This document shows, piece by piece, positions 44,194-53,829 of a stretch of 64,000 nt of DNA; position 1 is the first letter of the stretch; every line of letters begins with the position of its first letter. Location: assembly GCF_042453785.1 (NCBI RefSeq), contig NC_091661.1, forward strand, positions 32,383,501 through 32,447,500, written 5' to 3'. Below the pieces are notes generated by a model. It made no database searches and was not told the DNA's origin. It saw only the letters and a program-made list of their open reading frames with translations. This DNA is from Malus domestica (Eukaryota; Streptophyta; Magnoliopsida; Rosales; Rosaceae). The position numbers were made by a program, and so were the translations under genes.

Positions 44194-44829
44194 GGCAACG
44201 ACACACGGTGAGTGTATAAAATTAAGATTGGACCGAGCAGTGGCTAACGAGAAATGGCTTGACTTATTCCCCATATTGTATTGTGCATCTAAATCCTACA
44301 TCATTGGACCATGTTCATATCTTGGTTAATTGGCTGGGAAGAAATCGAGAACGACACAAAAAGTTATTTAGATATGAGGATGAGTGAAATATGAAAGAAA
44401 GGTGCGTGGAGGCGGTAAAAGTAGGGTGGGTAGCAACTTTCAATGGATCACCAATGTATTAGGTTACATAAAAGGTTAAATAAAAAGGAGTCCAATTACT
44501 CTAGTGGGCTAAGAACTCATAACGTACACTTCCAAGGGGCATCAAAGCAACGACGGATCAATTGAATACCTTATTTGGGCAACCATTTACTGAAACCACA
44601 ATTGCACAACGACATGATTTGTGTACGAAACTCCACTTATTACTTGCATAGGAGGAAGCGTTCTGGAGACAACGATCAAAGGAAAACTGGCTAAAGCTTA
44701 GGGACCAAAATAGTCAGTTTTTTCATCAAAAAATAAATCGAAGACGAAAGACTAATTGCTTATATGGATTGTTTGATAAGGAAGGTGGGTGGAGGGAGGA
44801 TAAAACAAGAATGAAGGAGGTAATTGTGA

Positions 44830-45578
44830 ATTACTTTTAGAAATTATTGATTCTCATGGACCTACAATATGTGACGAAATATTAGAAAATGTTGCACCAC
44901 GAGTATCAGAGAGTATGAATGAGGAACTCCTCCTTCCATTTTCTATTGAGGAGATAAAGTTTGCTTTGTTTCAAATGCATCCTCCGAAAGCTCCGGGACC
45001 GGATGGAATGTCTCTAGGTTTCTATCAAAAGCATTGGGCAATTGTTGGTGATGACGTTTGTAATGGGGTAAGATTTTTGCCGAAAATTATTTCTCCATCA
45101 CAAAGTGATTTTGTTCCGGGAAGATTAATCTCAGATAACAGCATGGTTGCATTCGAAATTGCCCATTACATGCATAAGAAATCCAGTGGTTGGGATGTAA
45201 TTATGGCATTGAAATTGGATATTAGTAAGGCCTACGATCGTATCGAGTGGAGTTTTTTAGAGTAATTGATGAGAAAACTGGGTTTCGCCGAGGCATGGGT
45301 CAATCTAATCATGATGTGTGTTACAACAGTGTTGTATTCATTTAAATTATATGGGCAGCCCGTGTGATATGTTCATCCAAAAAGAGGAATTCGACAAGGT
45401 GATCCCATTTCGCCATTTATGTTTGTTTTATGTACGGAGGGTTTATCATCACTGTTTGATGCATGGGAGAGAACGGGAAGAATTAGAGGGGTTAAAGTTT
45501 ATAAAGAGGCACCAAGTGTGCACCAATTACTATTTGCAACCGATAGTTTCATATTTGCTAGAGGCACTCTTCAGGAGT
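44830..45578 (+). pseudogene. LINE reverse transcriptase, N-terminal part
   Basis: Recognisable motifs are FALFQMHPPKAPGPDGMSLG, FVPGRLISDNSMVAFE, ALKLDISKAYDRIEWSFLE and, near 45535, LLFATDSFIFARGTLQE. The last is the catalytic motif, usually FADD, here FATD. About 45 residues between DGMSLG and the FVPGR motif are missing compared with normal LINEs (the sequence jumps at NGVRFLPKIISPSQ). Frame breaks are present. Confidence 0.75.
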
Positions 45579-47329
45579 TGTCATATCTTAGACCGGCTTA
45601 GCCGTAGCACGATATTGTCCGTTTTGGGCCCCGACCATGCCCTCACGGTTTTATTTCTGGGAAATCACACAAAAACTTCCCAATAGGTCACCCATCCTGG
45701 GAATGCTCTCACCCAAACTCGCTTAACTTCAAAGTTCTAATGGAATCCGAAGCCAGTGAGTCCCCAAAAGGCCTCGTGCTATATGGAGGTAGGCATATAC
45801 ATATAAGGTACATCACCCCCTATCCGTTGGTTGATGTGGGATGTCACAATCCACCCCTCTTAGGGGCCTGACGTCCTCGTTGGCACACTCGCACCACATG
45901 ACATAGTGGCTCTGATACCATTTTGTCATATCTCAGTCTCGACTCTACCTTAGCACGATATTGTCTGCTTTGGGCCCGGCTATACGCTCATGGTTTTGTT
46001 TCTGGGAACTCAGACAAGAACTTCCCAGTGGGTCACCCATCCTAGGATTGCTCTCGCCTGAACTTACTTAACTTCGAAGTTCTGATGGAATTCGAAGCCA
46101 ATGAGTTCCCAAAAGGCCTCGTGTTATATAGAGGTGGGCACGTACATATAAGGCACATCACCCCCTCTCCGTTGGTCAATGTGGGATCTTACAATTTACC
46201 CCCCACTTAAGAGGAACCCGACGTCCTCGCCGACACACTCGCACCACACGGAAGAGCAGAGTGGCTTTGATACCATTCTGTCACATCTCAGTCTCGACTC
46301 AACCGTAGCACGATATTATCCGCTTTGGGCCTGGCCACGCCCTCATGGTTTTTTATCTGGGAACTCAGATGAGAACTTCCTAGTAGGTCACCCATCCTAT
46401 GATTGCTCTAGCCCGAACTCGCGTAACTTCAGAGTTTCAATAGAATCCGAAGCCAATGAGTTCCCAAAATGCCTCGTGCTATATGGAGGTGGGCATGTAC
46501 ATATAAGGCACATCACCCCCTATTCGTTGGTCGATATGGGTTCTTACAATCCACCCTACTTAAGGGGAACCTGACATCATCGCCGACACATTTGCACGAT
46601 ATTATCCGCTTTGGGCCTGGCCACGCCCTCATGGTTTTTTATCTGGGAACTCAGATGAGAACTTCCTAGTAGGTCACCCATCCTATGATTGCTCTAGCCC
46701 GAACTCGCGTAACTTCAGAGTCAGTCTCGACTCAACCGTAGCACGATATTATCCACTTTGGGCCTGGCCACGCCCTCATGGTTTTTTATCTGGGAACTCA
46801 GATGAGAACTTCCTAGTAGGTCACCCATCCTATGATTGCTCTAGCCCGAACTCGCGTAACTTCAGAGTTTCAATAGAATCCGAAGCCAATGAGTTCCCAA
46901 AATGCCTCGTGCTATATGGAGGTGGGCATGTACATATAAGGCACATCACCCCCTATTCGTTGGTCGATATGGGTTCTTACAATCCACCCTACTTAAGGGG
47001 AACCTGACATCATCGCCGACACACTTGCACCATACAGAAGAGTGGCTCTGATACCATTATGTCACATCTCAATCTCAGCTTCACCGTAGCACGATATTGT
47101 CCTCTTTGGGCCCCAACCACACCCTCACGGTTTTGTTTCTGGGAACTCAGACGAGAACTTCCTAGTGGGTCACCCATCTTGAGAATGCTCTCGTTCGAAC
47201 TCGCTTAACTTCGGAGTTCCAATGGAATCCGAAGCCAGTGAGTCCCCAAAAGACCTCGTGCTATATGAAGATGGGCATGTACATATAAGGCATATCACCC
47301 CCTTTCCATTGGTTGATGTGGATGTCACA
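45579..47329 (-). mobile_element. Tandem array of Cassandra TRIM elements (six LTR copies)
   Basis: All units read on the minus strand. LTRs lie at 45579-45848, 45924-46193, 46279-46548, about 46591-46720 (truncated at both ends), 46721-46981 (lacking its first bases) and 47060-47329. Four intact interiors of roughly 75-90 bases, each with the inverted primer-binding site (CTCTGATACCA), and one truncated interior separate them. Third, fourth and fifth LTRs share unusual variants (CACCCATCCTATGATTGCTC) and look like products of a local duplication. Flanks are GGAGT (45574-45578) and TGAGT (47330-47334), four of five matching, so the array sits as one unit in the LINE. The listed frames within it are spurious. 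Confidence 0.9.
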
Positions 47330-47334
47330 TGAGT

Positions 47335-48180
47335 GCATCCAAGTGAAACAATTATTAAAAACATACGAAGAAGCATCCGACCAAGCTATTAACTACTTGA
47401 AGAGTTGTGTGGTGTTTAGTGGAAACTTTACTGATTATGATAGACAACTACTAGCGAATTGCTTGGGCATGGCTCGAGTGTAATACCACGATCGTTACTT
47501 GGGGCTTCCGATCTTTGTGGGGAAGGCGAAGAAAGAAGCGTTTGCCTACATTAAGGATAGACTATGGAAAAAGCTTAATGGTTGGTGAATGAGTCTTTTG
47601 AGTAGTGCAGGAAAAGAAATTTTGATCAAAAGCGTTACTCAAGCGGTGCCATTAAATAATATACAAACCTTTTTGTTACCAAAGTCTCTTTGTGATGAAT
47701 TGAATCAAATGGTAGCAAAATTTTGGTGGGGGAGACAACAAGGTTGAAGGAGAATACATTGGATTCGTTGGAGAAAACTATGTAAGCCAAAAAGTGAAGG
47801 TGGGTGGGTTTCAAGGATCTTTATGCTTTCAATCTTGCTTTGTTAGCAAGGCATGGATGTAGGCTTTTACAACAATCATTGTCATTAGCATCAAAGCTCT
47901 TTAAGGCTAAGTATTACCCTCAAATCGATTTCTTATTTGCTCAAGTTAAACTAAATTCGTTGTTTTGTTGGCGCAACATTACTGCCGCCTGTACTGTAAT
48001 CCGTAGGGGTGCACGGTGGATGGTTGGAGATGGTTAAAAAATTTGCATATGGGGAGATAGTTGGCTACCCAGATATAATTTTTTTTAAAGTTCTTAGTCC
48101 CATACCAATGGGAATGGATCACAATGCGAAAGTCAACAGGTTGACTACTGAGGATGGAAGTTAGTCGTGAAACATGGAAG
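47335..48180 (+). pseudogene. LINE reverse transcriptase, C-terminal part
   Basis: Reading resumes CIQVKQLLKTYEEASDQAIN, then CVVFSGNFTDYDRQLLANCLG, YLGLPIFVGKAKKEAFAYIK, SLLSSAGKEILIKSVTQAVP and GFKDLYAFNLALLARHGCRL. These are the standard thumb/connector motifs downstream of the LINE catalytic site. Stops occur (for example near 47482 and 47587). Confidence 0.8.
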
Positions 48181-48185
48181 CAATA
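48181..48185. repeat. Target-site duplication of gene-capturing element copy 2 (left)
   Basis: CAATA here matches CAATA at 52487-52491 exactly. Confidence 0.95.
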
Positions 48186-48567
48186 TGTTGATGCACAAAA
48201 CCGGAGGGGTCTTGGAATAACGTAAATCCGACCGTGAATCTGCAAGAAAGTAAAGAACACAAGATGTATTGTGGTTCACCCCAATGTTTGGGCTACGTCC
48301 ACACTGATGTTGATTGTATTTCTCTCTAACTGTATGTATGGGTTACAAGGGTGATGGGGAGTCCTTCAGAGAAAGAGAGAGTTTGAGAGAGCTTTCTGTT
48401 TGTGAGGATGAGAGCTTGAGGTTTGTGAGGGTGAGGATACCCTTTTATAGAATAAGGGCTCCTCACTTATTACATATTTGCCCTTCCATTTATTACATAA
48501 TTACATTTGAGTCCCTCGAGTATTTATACGAGATCTAAATACAGAGGCCTTAAGTATGGTACAAACA
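48186..48567 (-). repeat. 3' LTR (element orientation) of gene-capturing element, copy 2
   Basis: 382 bases, TGTTGATG...ACAAACA, similar to 3385-3758 and 52105-52486. Confidence 0.9.
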
Positions 48568-48779
48568 GTAGTCCCCCAAATTTTTAGTCAAGAAAGTCTT
48601 TTGACTGGAAACTTGACATTCAGACCATGTGTGGGCCGAAATAACTAGATGTCATCTAGAACTGAATACTCGATATCAGGCGGTGCTCAATGTGAAATGA
48701 TGCTCAACTAGAAGTAGCACATGTTGCGAGGCTGCTCGGCTTGTGGCTTATGTTGCCTTGGTTGGCTCAGCTTGTGGTG

Positions 48780-49190
48780 TTGAAGGTGATGAAGTCTCTT
48801 TTATAGAATAAGGGCTCGCTCTTTAATACATAAATGATGGGCTAAAGTTGATGCTCGCGGCGAGGCAGTTGCTCAGTAGGCGGAGATGCTCTCTAACGAT
48901 GGTGAGGGAGTCAATTTTATAGAATAAGGGCTTGCTCCTCAATACATAAGTGATGGGTTATGAGTGATGCTGGCGGCGATGCGGTTGCTCAGCTGGCGGC
49001 GATGCTCTCTAATGATGGTGATGGAGTCCCTTTTATAAAATAAGGGCTCGCTACTCAATACATAAGTGATGGGTTATGAGTGATGCTTGCGGCGATGCGG
49101 TTGCTTAGTTGGTGGCGATGCTCTCTAATGATGGTGAGGGAGTCCATTTTATAAAATAAAGGCCCGCTCCTCAATACATAAGTGATGGGC
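48780..49190. repeat. Tandem repeats of ~110-120 bp in copy 2
   Basis: Four units share GGTGAGGGAGTC..TTTTATA, AATACATAAGTGATGGG and GCGGCGATGCGGTTGCTCAG. Two related units occur in copy 1 (440-610), so copy number varies within the family. Confidence 0.75.
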
Positions 49191-49667
49191 TAGAGTCCCC
49201 CCAGTATTTTTCATGAGGCCCAGTTGCAGAAGCCCAATATATGGTACATAGTGTAGTCCCTCGAGTCTTCAGTCAATTAAGTCTGTTTGCTGGAGACTTC
49301 AAATTGAATCCATGTATGGGCCGAAGTGGTGGTTGTTCGGAGACGGTCTTTGTATACCATGCATTGAAGCTTTGTAGGTGAAGCTTTTAAAGTGAAGCTT
49401 TGAAGCTGGAGCTATGTAAATGAAGCTTTTGAAGCTGGAGCTCTCGAAGTTGGAGCTTTGTAAATGAAGCTTTTGAAGCTGATTGACATAAGTGATGCTC
49501 ATGAATGTTTATGTTAATTGACTTGAGTGATGCTCATGGATGTTGATATGAGTGATGCTTATGAATGTTGACATGAATGATGGTCATGAATGTTTATGTA
49601 TGGTTGGCATGAGTGATGCTCATGAATGTTTATGTATGATTGACATGAGTGATGTTCATGTATAATC

Positions 49668-49992
49668 TTGGAGTACTGGACGTACTTTTGATCACCTAGT
49701 GGGTGATAATAGCGGCAGGCTGCCGAATAATTTTGGAGTACTGGGCGTACTTTTGATCACTTGGTTGGTGATAATAGCGGCAGACTGCCGAATAATTTTT
49801 TGTAGTACTAGACGTACTTTTGATCACCTGGTTGGTGATAATAGTGGCAGGGCGCTGAATAATTTTGGAGTACTGAGCGTACTTTAATCACCTGGTTGGT
49901 GATAATAGCGGCAGGGTGCCGAATAAATTTGGAGTACTGGATGTACTTTTGAGCACCTGGTTGGTGATAATAACGGCATGGTATCGAATAAA
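49668..49992. repeat. Five tandem ~65-bp units in copy 2
   Basis: Units start at about 49671, 49736, 49801, 49868 and 49931, each with GGAGTACTGG.CGTACTTTT, CACCTGGTTGGTGATAATAG and CGAATAA. Each contains a short inverted repeat (CACC...GGTG). Copy 1 has about three degenerate units (1190-1400). Confidence 0.8.
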
Positions 49993-50246
49993 TTTGAAGC
50001 CATAGGGCCTAGCTCTTTGGGCATATGGGCATTCGCCTTCCACATAACATTCCAGCCCATTATTTTAGGCTTGCCCTTTTTTTTTTTTGATTTTGATTAC
50101 CCTCTGATGGGGTTATACAAATGTCTCCGAAAGATAAGAAAATAAATCACATCATTCAAAAATAAATTCGACCCTCTGCTCAATGGGTCACGCCCATAAT
50201 TCTCTTTTCTGCATGCCATCATCATCGTAATTATGTCTGCCTCTTT

Positions 50247-50620
50247 TTATCTTCTTTTGCTTTCTACTTTTACTTTGTTTTTTTTTTTCTGCTTGGCTTT
50301 TGCTTTCTTCTTTTCTCTTTCTCCCCGCTCTAATAGAAACTCACCCCTCTCTGATTCATCCTTCACTGGCCTTGCTCTATTTTCTGTGCACATATAATAA
50401 GTTGTGACTCTTCCTCCTTTTACTTTTACTTTTTCTTTTCCTAACATCATGATTGATTCCACGGCCGTGGCGCCAAACCCGCACATGGACACGAAGAAGC
50501 CGACCGTGAGGATAAGGATGGCGCCGAGGGGGACCCATATGGGACTGGAGATGATAATGATAGGGGTGAAGATGACTAGGCCGAGGACGATGGCAGTGAC
50601 AGTAAGATTAATTGAGGATG
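50247..50620 (-). pseudogene. Captured oleosin-like fragment
   Basis: On the minus strand the frame reads INLTVTAIVLGLVIF, then TPIIIISSPIWVP, then LGAILILTVGFFVSMCGFG. P-IIIIS-SP-IWV-P fits the oleosin proline-knot pattern P-X5-SP-X3-P within a long hydrophobic stretch, the hallmark of lipid-droplet oleosins. It then runs into a basic tail (KAKAKQKKKNKVKVES) of unclear origin. A TAA at 50637-50639 separates it from the frame upstream. It has no start of its own. Confidence 0.6.
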
Positions 50621-50764
50621 ATGATATGCTCTTTAATTACTTGGCTATACCTGCACTGCACAACTTTTTTCTTCGAGTAAGTGGGTGTCTATAGTAGTTT
50701 ACCACTTGCATATTATTCCCTCTGCCGCTGTATGAAATGGGCTTGCTGATTAACAAATGTTCGT

Positions 50765-51245
50765 TGGGAGAGCCAAAACAGCCATATAAATCAGTGTTGA
50801 GGTTGACCGCCAAGATGTCGGTGGTGAAGAGGGTGTAGGGATCGTTCGGGTAGAGCTTGATCCCGTGCGGTAGCGTGTTCTCCCCCAAGGCCGTACAGAG
50901 CGGCGTCTTTCAATAAACTGGTGGAAAACTCGAAGTATTGGTCTTTAAACTCCAATTCGCCATATGGGTCTTTTGATTTGAAGCTTGAATTGAAGAGGAC
51001 CTGCCCGTCGAACTCCCCTTGATGGCAAACCCAAATGGGTCGGGGATATAGCTGAAGATAAGCTCGGAGCCAAAGTACTTTGAGTGCTGGATGAGGTTCT
51101 TTGTCTTCCCTGACGGTGTGATGATTTGTTTCAGCGACGGCGGCTGCTCTCTAGGGAGGAGTTTGTACGGAATCTCTACCTCTGTTTGTGCGCGTTAGTT
51201 ATGTGGACCCTCAACCGGTCCTGTATCTCGTGCCTGACATGTAGA
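50765..51245 (-). pseudogene. Captured GH31 alpha-xylosidase/alpha-glucosidase fragment
   Basis: Minus-strand pieces read [76 protein letters not shown] and [20 protein letters not shown], ending NLNTDLYG. This is the N-terminal region of plant GH31 enzymes of the alpha-xylosidase (XYL1) group, which trim xyloglucan in the cell wall. At least two or three frameshifts are present (after NAHKQR, after FGFAI, near [10 protein letters not shown]). The catalytic part is absent, so the piece cannot encode an enzyme. Confidence 0.8.
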
Positions 51246-51269
51246 ATATGTTGCCTGCGTGAATCTAGG

Positions 51270-51497
51270 TAATATGTTGCCTGCGTGCTGGACGAGCTCA
51301 TAGAGATCGATAATGGAGCCACCGCGTCGAGCCTCTTCTTTGAAGAACATTTCCAATTTCCTCAATTCGTCAAACGCCTGCATATAAAGTTCGTAGTACT
51401 TGTGCGGGGATAGCTTGGAGGTTCGGAGCTTCGAGAGCATCTGAGCAGAATACTTGAGGGCGTCTCTGAGATTGTTGGAGTCCAGAGCACGATGCAT
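51270..51497 (-). pseudogene. Captured VPS35 fragment (retromer subunit N-terminus)
   Basis: From ATG 51497 the frame reads MHRALDSNNLRDALKYSAQM, then LSKLRTSKLSPHKYYELYMQ, AFDELRKLEMFFKEEARRGG and SIIDLYELVQHAGNIL. This is the conserved N-terminal helical region of VPS35, the core retromer subunit. It is intact for about 70 residues, then joins the GH31 piece. At the join, AATATGTTGCCTGCGTG is present twice (about 51244-51261 and 51271-51288), a short duplication expected from a template switch. Confidence 0.85.
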
Positions 51498-51539
51498 GGG
51501 GTCGTCGAAATCGATTATCAGCTCCTACAACATGACTTA

Positions 51540-52081
51540 GTTGGCGATGATGATGTCTCCGGAGCTGGAAGTACCAGAGAGAAAGAGAGATAGAGGAGAG
51601 TGGCACTGTCGTCGTCCACGGTCGGGTCAGATCTGCCGCTTAATTAACGTAGCTAAGTATCATCTTGAAGTCACTGTCGCCATCCACGGCGAGCCCAACA
51701 CGCATGTCGGAGGCCATGGAGTCTGCCACGTGGCGCAAGAGGGGCAGGGGAGTGGCACTGTTGTTGTGTAACTTGGTCAACAGCGGAGTGAGGGAAATTA
51801 CGACGGATCAGACGGCCATCCTGAAGCGAGGCATGGTCACCGTAGGTGATTGGCATCGGAGGTAGAAAGATCCAACGGCTGGGGACGTGGTAGCAGCTAA
51901 CCTTGTGTTATACGGTAAGGTCTATGAAAAGGAAAGAAATGGGAATATAGCATTGTGGAGAGTTTGGGTGTCTGGGCTGCTTGAGAATTTGGCCACCGAG
52001 AGAGGGGTTTTGGTTTCTTGGGTTGTGCAGATTCACAGTGGAGGTGAAAAAATGAAAAAGAACTGACACAACTTTTCGTAT
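51540..52081 (-). other. 5' internal region of copy 2, unassigned
   Basis: This stretch between the VPS35 piece and the primer-binding site is GC-rich (for example TGGCACTGTCGTCGTCCACG). It shows no protein I recognise on either strand. It may be an untranslated part of a captured transcript or element leader. Confidence 0.4.
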
Positions 52082-52104
52082 CGATTTTCACAAACGGCGC
52101 CAAA

Positions 52105-52486
52105 TGTTGATGTACAAAACTGGAGGGGTCTTGGAACAACGTAAATCCGACCGTGAATCTGCAAGAAAGTAAAGAACACAAGATGTATCGTGGTTCACCC
52201 TAGTGTTTGGGCTACGTCCACACTGATGTTGATTGTATTTCTCTCTGACTGTATGTATGGGTTACAAGGGTGAGGGGGAGTCCCTCAGAGAAAGAGAGAG
52301 TTTGAGAGAGCTCTTTGTTTGTGAGGATGAGAGCTTGAGGTTTATGAGGGTGATGAGGCCCTTTTATAGAATAAGGGCTCATCACTTATTACATATTTAC
52401 CCCTCCATTTATTACATAATTACATTTGAATCCCCCGATTATTTATACAAGGTCTAAATACAGAGGCCCTAAGTATGGTACAAACA
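52105..52486 (-). repeat. 5' LTR (element orientation) of gene-capturing element, copy 2
   Basis: 382 bases. The primer-binding site adjoins at 52082-52104. Target-site copy CAATA follows at 52487-52491. Confidence 0.9.
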
Positions 52487-53612
52487 CAATACATAACCTA
52501 TTTGTTGAGGAAGAGGTAGCACTAATCAAACACATCTCTCTTATCATGTTCAATATGGATGATATCTTAATATGGAATACGGAGTCAAATGGAAAGTTTA
52601 CAATGAGGAGTGCATACCATTTGGCTCGGTATTATGGGGAAGTAAATAGGAATGAATCTAATGGTTGCTGAGGTCAAATTTTTGTGGAAAGTGATATGGA
52701 GAGCTCATGTGCTGGGGAAGGTAAAAATCTATGTGAGGAGATGTTGCATGAATGCATTACCGACAAGGGACAACTTGAGGAAAAAGAAATTAAATATACC
52801 GACAACATGTTTGTTGTGACGGGGATGTGGAAATGATTGATCACGTGATGAGGTTCTGTCCCCGTGCAATGGTGGTGTGGTTTTCTAGTCCGTTGGGTAT
52901 TAGAAACCAAGGGGATAGACGACAAAGCTTGATGGAATGGATAGCTGCCATTGCAGGTTTGATGTCGAGTGAGAGTTTTGACTTGGTAATGGTTTTAATT
53001 TGGTGCATATGGACAGAACGTAATGCAATGTTGTGGAATGGAAAGGCTCTGGAGCTTTTGGAAATGCACTGTAAATTGCAGACATGGCTACATGAATTCC
53101 ATAAATGGCATGGGCCGAGGAAGAACACCAATGTGGTCACTGGGCAGCCACGGAAGTGTCCAGAAAATGAGTGGATTCAAAGTAATTTTGATGCGGCATG
53201 GGATGCACAATTAGAGATTGGAGGAGTAGGGGTAGTGATACGGAACAACAAAGGGGAATTCATGGTTATAGTAGCAATGAGAGTTGAGGGAGTTGGTTCT
53301 CCATTGTTGGTAGAGATTATGGCAGCAAGGGAAGCATTGATTTTTTCACAACACCAGCAGACTACACACGTGGAAGTTGAAGGGGATGCTCTGATGGTGA
53401 GCACAACACTTCAACATGAAGGCCTAAATGATTCATCTCCTTTTGGGCACATTATTACAAATATTAGACAAATTTTAAATGATTTTTCTCAGTGCAAGGT
53501 TACATTTGGCCGACGCTCGACGAACAAGGTGGTACATAGATTGGCTAGATTGGGTTTAACCCTTGATACTCCGGTAGCTTGGTTCGAGGAACCTCATGAT
53601 GTAATAATATAG
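52487..53612 (+). pseudogene. LINE ORF2 C-terminal part: zinc-binding domain and RNase H
   Basis: Reading resumes HNLFVEEEVALIKHISLIMF, then DDILIWNTESNGKFTMRSAY (linker before the zinc-binding RVT domain). It goes on to the zinc-binding region near 52740-52860 and RNase H: WIQSNFDAAWDAQLEIGGVG, VVIRNNKGEFMVIVAMRVEG, LVEIMAAREALIFSQ and VEVEGDALMVSTTL. Acidic residues in the usual places (FDAAW, EIMAAREAL, EGDAL) are kept. The 52827-53612 frame is open and ends PHDVII-stop. Confidence 0.85.
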
Positions 53613-53732
53613 CTTTTAATTGATGATAGTAATCATATGTAATCTCTCATGGTGCGGGACAATCTTTTTCCCTTTGTTCGAGTTGAAATTTCTGGTAACA
53701 GAACATGTAAAATTATAGGAATATTTTTTGCT

Positions 53733-53827
53733 CTATTTATCATCATTGGATAAGTTTAAATTTCGAGATTTGTATAGTGGAGAGATACAAATCTCCAAAA
53801 TTAAACTTATTAAATGATAATAAATAG
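53733..53827. repeat. 95-bp near-perfect hairpin
   Basis: Arms of 43 bases (53733-53775 and 53785-53827) pair with five mismatches around a 9-base loop (AGTGGAGAG). The arms begin CTATTTAT and end GAGATTTGTAT. It could be a tiny MITE or a small-RNA precursor. It lies about 120 bp after the LINE stop codon. Confidence 0.75.
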
Positions 53828-53829
53828 GT

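Larger units (their letters stand above)
48186..52486 (-). mobile_element. Non-autonomous LTR retrotransposon with several captured host gene fragments (copy 2)
   Basis: LTRs at 48186-48567 and 52105-52486 are both 382 bp with about 20 differences by eye, so insertion is much older than the copia element. The primer-binding site (TTTGGCGCCGTTTGTG on the minus strand, next to 52105) shows minus-strand orientation. The interior contains the family's tandem repeats (48568-50000), then, in sense orientation on the minus strand from 5' to 3': VPS35 (51497-51285), GH31 alpha-xylosidase (51245-50765) and an oleosin-like hydrophobic segment (50620-50430). No retroelement proteins are encoded. Confidence 0.9.
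36490..53640 (+). mobile_element. Degenerate LINE (L1-type) interrupted by three retroelement insertions
   Basis: Plus-strand remnants follow L1 order: ORF1 DUF4283 domain (36687-37066 plus 42365-42760), apurinic endonuclease (43647-44193), reverse transcriptase (44915-45578 plus 47335-47760), zinc-binding RVT (52700-52900) and RNase H (53160-53612). Removing the copia element, the Cassandra array and the LTR element leaves about 5.9 kb, a normal plant L1 length. Numerous stops and frameshifts show it is dead. Near-exact frame continuity across all three insertion sites proves a single original element. Confidence 0.88.

Noticed and set aside
45579..47329. Cluster of 5S rRNA genes
   Set aside because: The 5S-like parts lie inside LTRs with TGTGACA ends and tRNA-Met primer-binding sites and diverge from true 5S rRNA, so this is Cassandra.
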